Assembly: GCF_009650215.1 (NCBI RefSeq)
Contig: NZ_CP045851.1
Coordinates: forward strand, 2,259,001 to 2,323,000
Direction of reading: 5' to 3'
Source of the DNA: Actinomarinicola tropica
Lineage (GTDB): Bacteria; Actinomycetota; Acidimicrobiia; Acidimicrobiales; SKKL01
Length of the DNA: 64,000 nucleotides
The position numbers and the translations under genes were made by a program. The stretch's first letter is position 1; each line of letters starts with the position of its first letter. A model generated the notes under the pieces. That model ran no database searches and was not told the DNA's origin. It worked only from the letters and a program-made list of their open reading frames with translations. Shown here one piece after another: positions 43,432 through 51,813 of this stretch.

Positions 43432-44016
43432 GTGCTGCTCGACCACCACTTCGACCTCCTCCGCCGGGCTGCGACCCTCGTCCACGCCACGCCCGGTTCG
43501 TCCCTCACCATCCTCGCCGACGGGGCGCCGGTCCTCCACGTCGCCGGCGACGGCGACGGCTCCGCCGACTGCCTCCCACCCGACGTGCGCACGACCTCGC
43601 CGTGCGGCTTCCGCAACGCCGTGGCTCGGGCCATCCGGGCCCACGCCCGTGGCCGGCGGCTCGCACTGCTCGGGCTCGACGCTCGCGCCATCGAGGTGCG
43701 GTTCGTCCCCGGCGTCCACGCCGAGGTCCTCCACGGCGACGTCGTGAGGGCGCGCATCTCCGACCGCGTCGTCGGGCTCGTCGCCACCACGCTCTCCCCC
43801 GAGCAGGCGGGCCGGGCCCTCGACGCGTCCGGCGTCGACTCCGCTGGGATCGGTGGTCACCTCGACGAGATGCTCGGCACGACGTTGCTGCACCTGGACC
43901 TGACCGACGTCCACCGCGCAGCGGTCGACGGGTTCGTGGCGCTGCTCGCCCGCGCCCGGGACGCCTGCGCGGTCGCCGAGCTGCTCGAGGGCCTCGAACC
44001 GGTGCCGACCCGCTGA
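43432..44016 (+). CDS. Hypothetical soluble protein
   Basis: The GTG at 43432 opens 194 residues. The N-terminal 120 residues are mixed alpha/beta (LTILADGAPVLHVAGDGDGS; GLDARAIEVRFVPGVHAEVL), the C-terminal part is helical and Ala-rich (FVALLARARDACAVAELLEG). Two Cys occur at about 47 and 58. No signal peptide or known motif. The palindrome just upstream suggests tight regulation. Family not recognised. Confidence 0.65.
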   Translation: MLLDHHFDLLRRAATLVHATPGSSLTILADGAPVLHVAGDGDGSADCLPPDVRTTSPCGFRNAVARAIRAHARGRRLALLGLDARAIEVRFVPGVHAEVLHGDVVRARISDRVVGLVATTLSPEQAGRALDASGVDSAGIGGHLDEMLGTTLLHLDLTDVHRAAVDGFVALLARARDACAVAELLEGLEPVPTR

Positions 44017-44050
44017 CGGGCTGCCTCTCGTCGGTCGGTCGGTCGGGCGA

Positions 44051-44458
44051 TCAGGCGCCCGCGACGGGTGTCGTCTGCGCCAGCGCCACCCGCCAGCCGG
44101 AGCGCTCGTCGCGAGTGACGACGTAGGTCGAGCTGCCGGTCGACGCGAAGGCCTCGTCGCCGTCCCGCTCGTCGGACACGTACTTGGTCGCGTTGACGAG
44201 CGCCACGTCCGGGCGCACGAAGTGGACGTCGTGGACCTCGACCGTCGTCGTGACCTTGGCCAGCGACGAACCCAGCGCGGCGCTCATCGCCTCACGCAGC
44301 GCGTCCTTGCCGGTGACGCGCCGGCCACCGAAGTTCACGATGATCACGTCGTCGGTGTGGAGGGCGAGGAACTCCTCGACGTCGAACTGCTGCTCGTTGA
44401 GCTGGTCGACGAGCCGCCCGATCTCGTCACGCGCCTCTGCCTCGCTGTGGGCATCCAT
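44051..44458 (-). CDS. SnoaL/NTF2-like (DUF4440-type) protein
   Basis: The 135-residue protein has the NTF2-like cone fold pattern: an N-terminal helix (EIGRLVDQLNEQQFDVEEFL), then ALHTDDVIIVNFGGRRVTGK and DALREAMSAALGS, and three long strands (VHDVHFVRPDVALVNATKYV; YVVTRDERSGWRVALAQTTP). Family members include polyketide cyclases, SgcJ/EcaC-type proteins and calcium/calmodulin kinase association domains; many are binding proteins. The start is the ATG at 44458, 30 bp after era on the same strand. Confidence 0.82.
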   Translation of the reverse strand: MDAHSEAEARDEIGRLVDQLNEQQFDVEEFLALHTDDVIIVNFGGRRVTGKDALREAMSAALGSSLAKVTTTVEVHDVHFVRPDVALVNATKYVSDERDGDEAFASTGSSTYVVTRDERSGWRVALAQTTPVAGA

Positions 44459-44488
44459 CGCTGCGTCTCCTCGTGTCGTGGTCCGCGG

Positions 44489-45325
44489 TCAGTACCCGAG
44501 CCGCTCGAGCGCCTTCGGGCGACGCTGCCAGTCCTTGTCGACCTTCACGAACAGCTCGATGAACGCGCCGGGCGGCAGCTGCTCGCGCACCCGCGTGCCG
44601 ACCTCCTTCAGCACCGACCCCTTCTTCCCGATCACGATCCCCTTCTGGGAGTCGCGCTCGACGAGGATCTCGACTCGGATGCGGGGCCACTCCCACTCGG
44701 TGACCCGGGTGGCGATCGAGTGCGGCAGCTCCTCGCGGGTGACGGCCAGCAACTGCTCCCTCACCAGCTCGGCGACCCAGAACGCCTCGGGCACGTCGGT
44801 GACCATGTCGTCGGGGTAGTACTGCGGGCCCTCGGGCATGCGCTCGATCAGATGGGCGACCAGGGCGTCGACGCCGTCGCCGGTGGTGGCCGACACCGGG
44901 AAGTACTCGCTGAAGTCGAGCTCGGACGCCCGGGCCAGCTGATCGATCACCTGCTCCGGCGACGCCACGTCGACCTTGTTCACGACCACGACCGCGTCCG
45001 ACGGGCAGCGAGCCGCCACCCACTTGTCGCCCGGGCCGAGCGGCGCGGTGGCGTCGATCACCAGGCACACCGCGTCGACGTCGCCGATCGCCCCCTCGGC
45101 CGTCTCGTTCAGCCGCTCGCCGAGGAGCGTGCGGGGCTTGTGGATGCCGGGCGTGTCGACGAACACGATCTGCACGTCCGGGCGGTTGAGCACGCCCCGG
45201 ACCTCGTTGCGGGTCGTCTGCGGCTTGTCGGACACGATCGTGACCTTCTGCCCGAGGATGCGGTTGAGCAGCGTGGACTTCCCCACGTTGGGGCGCCCCA
45301 CGATGGTGACGAAGCCGGACCTCAC
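44489..45325 (-). CDS. era: GTPase Era
   Basis: From GTG 45325 the protein has 278 residues with the G motifs GRPNVGKSTLLNRILG (G1), PQTTRN (G2 region), VDTPGIHKP (G3), NKVDVA (G4) and SATTGDGVD (G5). The C-terminal KH domain has RDSQKGIVIGKKGSVLKEVG. Era binds the 3' end of 16S rRNA and assists 30S assembly. A GTG at 45331 adds two residues and cannot be excluded. The SnoaL-like gene follows 30 bp after it. Confidence 0.96.
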   Translation of the reverse strand: MRSGFVTIVGRPNVGKSTLLNRILGQKVTIVSDKPQTTRNEVRGVLNRPDVQIVFVDTPGIHKPRTLLGERLNETAEGAIGDVDAVCLVIDATAPLGPGDKWVAARCPSDAVVVVNKVDVASPEQVIDQLARASELDFSEYFPVSATTGDGVDALVAHLIERMPEGPQYYPDDMVTDVPEAFWVAELVREQLLAVTREELPHSIATRVTEWEWPRIRVEILVERDSQKGIVIGKKGSVLKEVGTRVREQLPPGAFIELFVKVDKDWQRRPKALERLGY

Positions 45326-45390
45326 GCCCACAGCCTGCCACCGATCGCCACACACCCCGCCGCCCTTGCTCCGCCGCCTGCCCGCTTCGC

Positions 45391-45425
45391 GAAGGATCCG
45401 ACAGCGATCCACTGCACGATCCTTC
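45391..45425. repeat. Palindrome at the 3' end of the split DUF559 gene
   Basis: GAAGGATC (45391-45398) and GATCCTTC (45418-45425) are perfect arms. The right arm overlaps the stop codon of the disrupted gene. A closely similar palindrome lies upstream of that gene at 47847-47881, with the same GAAGGATCCGAC left side. It could be a terminator, or one of a pair of REP-like elements. Confidence 0.6.
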
Positions 45426-45719
45426 AGAGAGTTCCGTCCCACCCGGCGGCGCGCAGCATGCGCGACACGTCGAGGACGAACTGGTCGGGACGTGCGGCGA
45501 GCATGCGACCCGAGTAGACGAGCAACCGGTAGCCGGCGAGCTCGATCTGGTTGCGACGATGCAGGTCGGTGTGCATGAGGTCCTCGTTGGTGAGGTGGTC
45601 GACACCGACGACCTCGAGGAGCACCCGGTGCTCCGGCCAGCCGTGATCGGCCGTGACCGGGACCCCATCGGCGCACACGATGCGCACCTGCTTCTCCGGG
45701 CGAGGGACCATCCCCGAGT

Positions 45720-47123
45720 GATCGTGCCCCGTGGAGTGGTGGAAGTAGGTCTGTGAGCCTTGGCTTCGCCAGCCTGAGGTTACGCGGCTGGCAGCGCAGG
45801 GTTCGTCGTGGTCACCTCCGTGGGGTCGGGATCGATGGCGGCCATGCTCTCTTCGGAGAGGTAGCGGCGTTCGGAGATGGCCCAGTCGTCGTGTTGGTCG
45901 AGCAGGACGGCGCCGACGAGGCGGATGACCGAGGCGTCGTCGGGGAAGATCCCGACGACGTTGCTGCGGCGCTTGATCTCCTTGTTGATCCGCTCGAGCG
46001 GGTTCGTGGAGGCGATCTTGCGCCAATGCGCCCGGGGGAACGCGGTGTGGGCCAACACGTCCGCTTCGGCGCCCTCCAAGATCGCGGCGGCCTTGGGGAA
46101 CTGACCCTCGAGGACCCCGACGACCTCATGCAGCTGGGCCCGGCACCCCTCGGCGGAGGGCTGGGCGAAGATCGTGCGGACCGTCGCGGCGACCATGTCT
46201 TTGGACGCGGAGGGCACGGTGCCCAAGATGTTGCGCATCAGATGCACCTTGCAGCGCTGCCAGGACGCGCCGGCGAGCACTCGTGGGATCGACGCCTTCA
46301 GCCCGGCGTGGGCGTCGGAGATGACGAGGCGCACTCCGCTGAGGCCTCGGTCCTTGAGGCCGCGGAGGAACGCGGTCCAGAACACCTCGTCTTCGCTGTC
46401 GCCGACGTCGACACCGAGGACCTCGCGGTCACCATTGGCGGTGACACCGGTGGCGACCACGACGGCCCGGGAGATGATCCGGTGGTTGATGCGGGCCTTG
46501 ATGTAGGTGGCGTCGAGGTACAGGTAGGGGAACTCGACGTGGTCCAGGCGTCGGGTGCGGAACACGGCGACCTCTTCGTCGATCCCCGCGCAGATCCGCG
46601 ACACCGTCGACTTCGACACCCCCGACTCACACCCCAGCGCCTGGACCAGATCGTCGACCTTCCGGGTCGAGGTGCCGGTGGTGTAGGCGGTCATGATCAC
46701 ACCCCACAGCGCCTTGTCGACCCGCCGGCGCGGCTCGAGCAGCGACGGGAAGAACGACCCGACCCGCACCTTGGGGATCCGCAGCTCCACATCACCCGCC
46801 GGCGTGGACAGCAGTCGGCTCCGAGAGCCGTTGCGCTGGTTGGTGCGGCTGTCGGTTCGCTCGTGGGGGCCGGCACCGATCGCGGCGGTGAGCTCGGCGT
46901 CGATCAACTCCTGCATCCCCGCCTCGAGCAGCCGGCGGAACAGCTCCTTGCTGTCACCATCGCCCAGACGCGCCAGCAGGTCAGCAACTCGGGCATCATC
47001 GTCATGGGTCATCGCGTGAGTTCCTTCCAGTGAGTGCTTTCGCAGGTCTCACCAAGGCTCACGCGATGGCCCAACCCATGGGGGGACCGTCTCGCTACCT
47101 ACACCACCTCACGGGACGCCAAC
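45720..47123 (-). mobile_element. IS256-family insertion sequence, 1404 bp
   Basis: The ends are fixed by an exact 8-bp target duplication, CCCCGAGT at 45712-45719 and 47124-47131. The terminal 29 bp of the two ends, read inward, agree at 21 positions and share CCCGTG and GTGGTG blocks, giving imperfect inverted repeats. A further exact 11-bp inverted repeat, GTGAGCCTTGG, lies subterminally at 45753-45763 and 47052-47062. One transposase gene fills the element. The intact duplication and clean split gene imply recent insertion. Confidence 0.93.
45780..47012 (-). CDS. IS256-family transposase
   Basis: The 410-residue protein has the mutator-type DDE catalytic triad: Asp in YLYLDATYIKARIN, Asp in RLVISDAHAGLKASI, and Glu in TNPLERINKEIKRRSNVVGI. 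The N-terminal part (LLEAGMQELIDAELTAAIGA; RNGSRSRLLSTPAGDVELRI) is the DNA-binding region of IS256 transposases. Length is normal and no frameshift is visible, so it is probably active. It is transcribed on the same strand as the interrupted gene. Confidence 0.95.
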   Translation of the reverse strand: MTHDDDARVADLLARLGDGDSKELFRRLLEAGMQELIDAELTAAIGAGPHERTDSRTNQRNGSRSRLLSTPAGDVELRIPKVRVGSFFPSLLEPRRRVDKALWGVIMTAYTTGTSTRKVDDLVQALGCESGVSKSTVSRICAGIDEEVAVFRTRRLDHVEFPYLYLDATYIKARINHRIISRAVVVATGVTANGDREVLGVDVGDSEDEVFWTAFLRGLKDRGLSGVRLVISDAHAGLKASIPRVLAGASWQRCKVHLMRNILGTVPSASKDMVAATVRTIFAQPSAEGCRAQLHEVVGVLEGQFPKAAAILEGAEADVLAHTAFPRAHWRKIASTNPLERINKEIKRRSNVVGIFPDDASVIRLVGAVLLDQHDDWAISERRYLSEESMAAIDPDPTEVTTTNPALPAA

Positions 47124-47846
47124 CCCCGAGTCGACGAGGATCTCGTAGGCGACATCCTCTGTCACGCTGTCGGTCACCCGCTCGCCGTAGTGCTCCGCCA
47201 CCACCGCACGCAGGGTGGTGATGCCCCGACGCCCCGGGCGCGCGTGCGCGGTGAGCGTTCGCAGCAGCACGTCCCACGCCGTGGCGCGCTGGCGCAGCGC
47301 TGTCCAGACCGCCCGGCGCACCGCCGCGGGTGCCACCGCACCCAGGTCGAGGAGCGTTCGCGCCGCGCCGGTGACCGGGATCCCCCGCAGGCGGACCGGC
47401 GCCGCGATGGCAAGGTCACGGGATCGGTGGACGCTGACACCCGCACCTCGATGCACGCGTCCGGCCGGGATCGACACCTCGATCCGATCGGCCTCCGACG
47501 TGAAGCCCCACAGCGCGGCCGCCGTCCGATGCGATGCCAGCGCTCCGGGCCCGGCGGCGAGGACGGCGACGAGCACCCGCTGCGCGAACGACGCCGGGAC
47601 GCCGTTGACGACGAAGACGCCCGTCGCCGCTCGTCGCCAGAGACCGGACGCGACCCGTCGCGACGGGAGGTCGCGGTCGCCGCCGAGCTCGAGCACCTGC
47701 GCCCTCGTCACCACGCCGTGCTGCTCCGCCGCGAGATCGCCGACCCTGCGGTCGATCTCTCCCATGATGGGCACCCCTTCGATCCGGAGTCGCAAGGGGA
47801 AGGGCAGGGACCGTACCGGCCGTTCGTCGGTCGAGCAACGGTTCGA

Positions 47847-47881
47847 GAAGGATCCGACGGCTCAGCGCTGTCAGATCCTTC
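47847..47881. repeat. Palindrome upstream of the split DUF559 gene
   Basis: GAAGGATC (47847-47854) and GATCCTTC (47874-47881) form perfect arms with an inner GAC/GTC extension. It is the partner of 45391-45425: left sides match over GAAGGATCCGAC and right sides over GATCCTTCA. It lies about 80 bp before the gene start and 43 bp after the corC-like gene stop. Confidence 0.6.
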
Positions 47882-47923
47882 ACAGAGCCGCGAGGTGATG
47901 CGCGACAGCGAACGAGGAAGGGG

Positions 47924-49198
47924 CTACTCGGCGTCGGCGGGCTGGGGCACGGGGGCTCGCTCGACGCGCACCCGCCCGATGCGGCGGCCCTGCACCTTCT
48001 CGGCCCGCAACCGGTAGCCCTCGACCTCGACCGTCTCGCCCTCGACCGGCACGTGGCCGAGCAGGTCGAAGACCAGGCCACCGACCGTGTCCCAGTCCCC
48101 GAGCGGCAGCTCGGCGTGGAGCAGCTCGTTGAGCTCGTCGAGCGGGAGCCGGGCGTTCACCCGCACCGCCCCGCCCGGCAGCGGCTCGATCATCGGGTCC
48201 TCGACGTCGAACTCGTCGACGATCTCGCCGACCAGCTCCTCGATGAGGTCCTCGAGGGTGACGAGGCCCGCGGCCGCGCCGTACTCGTCGACGACGATCG
48301 CGATGTGGAACTGCTCGCTCTGCATCTCCCGCAGCAGCGACGCCACCTTCTTCGACTCGGGGACGAAGTGGGCCTCACGCAGCACCGTGCGGACGGGCTC
48401 GTCGGCCCGCTCGTCGAGGTCGGCGCGCATGAGGTCCTTGGCGTAGGCGACGCCGACGACGTCGTCGAGGTTCTCGCCGTAGGCGGGGATGCGGCTGTAG
48501 CCGTTCATCACCACGATCTCCATGACGTCGGCGATGCGGAAGTCGGCCGAGACAGTGATCATGTCGGGGCGCGGGACCATGACCTCGCGCACCACCGTGT
48601 CGCCGAACTCGATGATCGACTCGATGAGCTCCTGCTCGTCCTCGTCGATGACGTCGGCCTCGGCGGCCACGCCGGCGAAGGCGAGCAGCTCCTCCTCCGA
48701 CACGGCCGGACCCTGGGCGCGGGTGCGCCCGGGGATGAGGAACCGGGCGATGACGACGAGCCCGCCGGTGATCCAACGCAGCGGGGGGAATCCGGCGAGG
48801 GCCCGCACGACCGGCGCGGCGACGACGGCCGACCGGTTGGGCGACTGGAGCGCCCACGTCTTCGGTGCGGCCTCGGCGATGACGAACACGACGACGATCT
48901 CGATGGCCAGGGCGATGAGGACGCCCTGGAGCCCCCACCGGTGGTCGACGAGGACGGCGACGATCGTGGCCGCCGCCAGGTGGCAGACGAGCACGAGCAG
49001 CAGGACGGGGTTGAGGTACTGCTCGCGGTTGTCGAGGAGCCGGCTGAGCATAGTGGCGCCCTTGGCGCCCTCCTCCTCGAGGGCACGGGCGCGGGCCCGA
49101 CCGAGGTGGGTGAGGCTCGTCTCCGCCATCGCGAGCACCGAGGCCGAACCCACGAGGACGACGACGGCCACGATGCCGAGCAGCGCACCATCGGTCAC
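47924..49198 (-). CDS. HlyC/CorC (CNNM) family transporter-type protein
   Basis: The 424-residue protein has an N-terminal CNNM membrane domain (1-180) with about four hydrophobic segments and AMAETSLTHLGRARARALEE. Two CBS domains follow (about 200-320; FGDTVVREVMVPRPDMITVS, IAIVVDEYGAAAGLVTLEDL), and then a CorC_HlyC domain (about 335-415; WDTVGGLVFDLLGHVPVEGE). These proteins take part in magnesium or cobalt efflux. The GTG at 49198 overlaps the ybeY stop (GTGA), part of a phoH-ybeY-corC operon. Confidence 0.92.
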   Translation of the reverse strand: MTDGALLGIVAVVVLVGSASVLAMAETSLTHLGRARARALEEEGAKGATMLSRLLDNREQYLNPVLLLVLVCHLAAATIVAVLVDHRWGLQGVLIALAIEIVVVFVIAEAAPKTWALQSPNRSAVVAAPVVRALAGFPPLRWITGGLVVIARFLIPGRTRAQGPAVSEEELLAFAGVAAEADVIDEDEQELIESIIEFGDTVVREVMVPRPDMITVSADFRIADVMEIVVMNGYSRIPAYGENLDDVVGVAYAKDLMRADLDERADEPVRTVLREAHFVPESKKVASLLREMQSEQFHIAIVVDEYGAAAGLVTLEDLIEELVGEIVDEFDVEDPMIEPLPGGAVRVNARLPLDELNELLHAELPLGDWDTVGGLVFDLLGHVPVEGETVEVEGYRLRAEKVQGRRIGRVRVERAPVPQPADAE

Positions 49199-49773
49199 GA
49201 CGCCACCTCCCCGGCGGCGACGGCGGCGAGGATCTCGCGCTCGGCCGCCTGCATGGCCGCGGTCTCGTCGGGCTCGGCGTGGTCGTGGCCGAGCACGTGG
49301 AGGACCCCGTGGACGACGAGCAGCGCGAGCTCTGCGTCGAGCGACCCGTCGTGGGTGGGGTGCCCGGGGTGCGGTTCGGCGGCACCGGCCGCGTGGTCGG
49401 CGGCGTTGCGGGCCGCCACGGCGGGGCAGATGACCACGTCGCCGAGGAGGGTGGGCAGCTGGGAGGCGAGCGAGCCGGGCGTCGGAGGCTCAGCGTCGAG
49501 CGCGTCGGCGTCGAGCGGGAACGACAGGACGTCGGTCGGGCCGTCCTCGCCCATGTGGTCGGCGTTGAGCCCGGTGATCGCCTCTTCGTCGACGAACGTG
49601 AGCGACAGCTCGCCGCGGGTGACGCCGCGGGAGGCGAGCGCGTGGGCCGCGAGTCGCGCCCACCGGTCGAGGTCGAGGACGTGGTCCGACTGCTCGTCGG
49701 TGACCACCACGTCGACGTCGGAGCCCGGTGGGCGCCCGGTACTCGACGGCTCGCTACTCGGGGGCTCGCTCAC
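49195..49773 (-). CDS. ybeY: Endoribonuclease YbeY (rRNA maturation factor)
   Basis: From GTG 49773 the protein has 192 residues. The zinc motif HGVLHVLGHDH is complete at the C-terminal end, and LSLTFVDEEAITGLNADHMG and GPTDVLSFPLD are the other conserved blocks. YbeY is a metal-dependent RNase for 16S rRNA 3'-end processing and ribosome quality control. The first 25 residues are a Ser/Pro-rich extension. Starts 5 bp after phoH and overlaps the corC-like start. Confidence 0.94.
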   Translation of the reverse strand: MSEPPSSEPSSTGRPPGSDVDVVVTDEQSDHVLDLDRWARLAAHALASRGVTRGELSLTFVDEEAITGLNADHMGEDGPTDVLSFPLDADALDAEPPTPGSLASQLPTLLGDVVICPAVAARNAADHAAGAAEPHPGHPTHDGSLDAELALLVVHGVLHVLGHDHAEPDETAAMQAAEREILAAVAAGEVAS

Positions 49774-49778
49774 AGGGG

Positions 49779-50759
49779 TCAGCTCCTGGTCTGGGGCGGT
49801 CGGTCGGTGCCGGCGCGCTCGTAGGCGTCGACGATGTCCTGCACGATGCGGTGGCGGACGACGTCGCGGCTGTCGAGGTTGACCCAGTCGAGGCCCTCGA
49901 TGCCCGACAGCACCCGCTCGAGGCCGTGGAGGCCGGAGCGGCCGCCCTGCACGTCGACCTGGGTGGTGTCGCCGGTGATGACGGCCTTCGACCCGAACCC
50001 GATGCGGGTGAGGAACATCTTCATCTGCTCGGGCGTGGTGTTCTGCGCCTCGTCGAGGATGATGAAGCTGTGGTTCAGCGTGCGGCCGCGCATGAACGCG
50101 AGCGGCGCGACCTCGACGGTGGCCCGGTCGAGCAACTTCTGTGCGCCCTCGGCGTCGACCATGTCGTAGAGGGCGTCGTAGAGGGGCCGCAGGTAGGGGT
50201 CGACCTTGGCCATGAGGTCGCCGGGGAGGAAGCCGAGCCGCTCCCCCGCCTCGACCGCGGGTCGGGTGAGGATGATGCGCTCGACCTGCTTGTTCTGCAG
50301 CGCGTGCACGGCGGCGGCGACGGCGAGCCAGCTCTTGCCGGTGCCGGCGGGGCCGATGCCGAAGGTGATGACGTTGTCGCGGATGGCGTCGACGTAGCGC
50401 TTCTGCCCGCTCGACTTGGGGCGGATGGAGCGACCCCGGGCGGTGCGGACGACCTCGGTGGCGAAGACCTCCGACGGGCGCTCGTCGGCGTGGACCATGT
50501 CGATGGTGCGGCGCACGTTCCCGGACTCGAGGGCCTGGCCCGATTCGAGCAGGAGGACGAGCTCCTCGAACACCCGGCCGATCTCGTCGGCGCCGGGGCC
50601 GATGGCGGTGATCTCGTTGCCCCGCACGTGGATGGCCGACGCGGGGAACGCGCTCTCGACGAGGCGGAGCAGCTCGTCGTGCTCGCCGAGGAGCCCGGGC
50701 ATGAGGTGGTTGCCCGGGACGCTGATCTTCACCTGGTGGTCGGGGGTGGATGCGCTCAT
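49779..50759 (-). CDS. phoH: PhoH-family ATPase
   Basis: The 326-residue protein has a KH-like N-terminal region followed by a PhoH ATPase: Walker [53 protein letters not shown] and Walker [21 protein letters not shown], with [15 protein letters not shown] near the end. PhoH proteins are RNA-associated ATPases, nearly always encoded next to ybeY as here. ATG start at 50759. First gene of the phoH-ybeY-corC operon. Confidence 0.95.
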   Translation of the reverse strand: MSASTPDHQVKISVPGNHLMPGLLGEHDELLRLVESAFPASAIHVRGNEITAIGPGADEIGRVFEELVLLLESGQALESGNVRRTIDMVHADERPSEVFATEVVRTARGRSIRPKSSGQKRYVDAIRDNVITFGIGPAGTGKSWLAVAAAVHALQNKQVERIILTRPAVEAGERLGFLPGDLMAKVDPYLRPLYDALYDMVDAEGAQKLLDRATVEVAPLAFMRGRTLNHSFIILDEAQNTTPEQMKMFLTRIGFGSKAVITGDTTQVDVQGGRSGLHGLERVLSGIEGLDWVNLDSRDVVRHRIVQDIVDAYERAGTDRPPQTRS

Positions 50760-50870
50760 CGTGTGGTGCGCCAGCGTATCGCCGCATCCGGCCGCGTCGA
50801 GGGTGGGTTCGGCGAGGACCGGGACACGCCTCTGGATCGCTGACGGCCCGACGGTCTAACGTCAGCGCCC

Positions 50871-51527
50871 GTGGCGGAGCACCTCCCGCCACGCCACGAC
50901 GGCGGACCGGGCGGACAACGGCGTGGCGCGGCGGCACATCCAAGCGAGCAGAGCGAGCAGTCGACCGGCGTCGACGCTGACGCGCCCGTGGACGGCTGGG
51001 CGGCCGAGCTGCGCGCCGACGCCGCCAGCCAGCTCCGCCGGCGTGAGCACTGGCTCCGGCGCCAGGCGGCTGACGACGCCACCCTCGCCGGCGTGCTCGT
51101 CGACCACGCCGAGCAGGGCACCACGATCGCGGTGACGACGCTCGGCGGTTCGCGTCACGTGGGGCGGGTGAGCGGCGCGAGCACCGAGGTGGTGGTGCTC
51201 GAGTGCGAGCGCACGCGCGCGCTGGTCGCGATCGACGCCGTGGCCACCGTCCAGGCCGTGCCCGGTGCGAGCGGACGGCAGGGCGATCCGATCGGCCACC
51301 GGGCCGGACGGGACCACACGACGCTGGCCGACCTGCTGAGCCACCTGGTCGACGGCGATGTGGACGTCGCGCTGGGCCTCCGGGGTGGCGGCACGGTGGC
51401 CGGTCGCCTGGTGGCCGTGGGCCAGGACCTGGCGCTGGTGCGCCCGCCCGACCGGGGGCCGCTCGTCTACGCCCGGCTGTCCTCGGTCGCCGACGCGTCC
51501 TTCCCGGCATCGACGAGCTCGGGGTAG
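50871..51527 (+). CDS. Hypothetical protein, C-terminus overlapping the bldC-like gene
   Basis: The GTG at 50871 opens 218 residues. A disordered, His/Gln/Ser-rich start of about 40 residues is followed by a helix (ELRADAASQLRRREHWLRRQ) and two similar beta-rich halves: GVLVDHAEQGTTIAVTTLGG with VGRVSGASTEVVVLECERTR, and ALGLRGGGTVAGRLVAVGQD with LALVRPPDRGPLVYARLSSV. The repeat suggests paired small barrels, perhaps Sm- or SH3-like. No known family. Its last 61 bp overlap the convergent bldC-like gene. Confidence 0.68.
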   Translation: MAEHLPPRHDGGPGGQRRGAAAHPSEQSEQSTGVDADAPVDGWAAELRADAASQLRRREHWLRRQAADDATLAGVLVDHAEQGTTIAVTTLGGSRHVGRVSGASTEVVVLECERTRALVAIDAVATVQAVPGASGRQGDPIGHRAGRDHTTLADLLSHLVDGDVDVALGLRGGGTVAGRLVAVGQDLALVRPPDRGPLVYARLSSVADASFPASTSSG

Positions 51528-51724
51528 AGGTGCTCGAGCGAGCCGGGCGGGATCCGGCAGGAGTCGATGAAGGCGAGGACCTCGGCCTCCTGGAGGCGGA
51601 TGACCCGACCGAACCGGTAGGCGGGCAGCGACCCTTCGTCGATGAAGCGGTACAGGGTGCGCGGAGTGATGCCGAGGCGCTCGGCGGCCTCCTTGGTCGA
51701 GAGCCAGCGGATCTGCTCGGTCAT
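51467..51724 (-). CDS. BldC-like MerR/excisionase-family regulator
   Basis: From ATG 51724 the protein has 85 residues. It contains one MerR-type winged helix: WLSTKEAAERLGITPRTLYR, FIDEGSLPAYRFGRVIRLQE and AEVLAFIDSCRI. This matches BldC-type small regulators of actinobacteria, which bind DNA directly to control development or surface genes. It is divergent from the Tad pilus operon, with a perfect palindrome between them, so it is a natural candidate to regulate that operon. The C-terminal 60 bp overlap the gene on the other strand. Confidence 0.85.
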   Translation of the reverse strand: MTEQIRWLSTKEAAERLGITPRTLYRFIDEGSLPAYRFGRVIRLQEAEVLAFIDSCRIPPGSLEHLYPELVDAGKDASATEDSRA

Positions 51725-51742
51725 GCCGCGCAGCATACCGAA

Positions 51743-51756
51743 CGTGACCGGTCACG
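51743..51756. promoter_or_regulatory. Perfect 14-bp palindrome between bldC-like gene and Tad operon
   Basis: CGTGACCGGTCACG is a perfect palindrome in the 89-bp divergent gap, 19 bp from the regulator start and 58 bp from the pilus operon start. It is a likely operator for one or both promoters. Confidence 0.6.
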
Positions 51757-51813
51757 ACAGGGATCGCATCGGAAGGTGCTGAACATCCACGAGAAGTATG
51801 CAAAGGTGTGGAG

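Larger units (their letters stand above)
45424..47765 (-). pseudogene. AbiEi-antitoxin-like/DUF559 endonuclease-like gene split by an IS256 element
   Basis: The 5' part (47765-47124) encodes an AbiEi_4-type domain: GVVTRAQVLELGG, LWRRAATGVFVVNG, LASHRTAAALWGF and GIPVTGAARTLLDLG. The 3' part (45711-45424) encodes a DUF559/Vsr-like nuclease end: RPEKQVRIV, then HGWPEHRVLLEVVGVDHL. Removing the IS and one 8-bp duplication restores one uninterrupted 309-residue frame, reading ILVDSGMVPRPEKQV across the joint. The gene was therefore intact until the insertion. Proteins with this layout are common in actinobacteria, and their role is not established. Start ATG 47765. Confidence 0.9.

Noticed and set aside
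47109-47795. Intact 228-residue AbiEi-type gene
   Set aside because: Its last residues come from the IS end, and the true C-terminal part is found on the other side of the IS, so it is the 5' part of a split gene.
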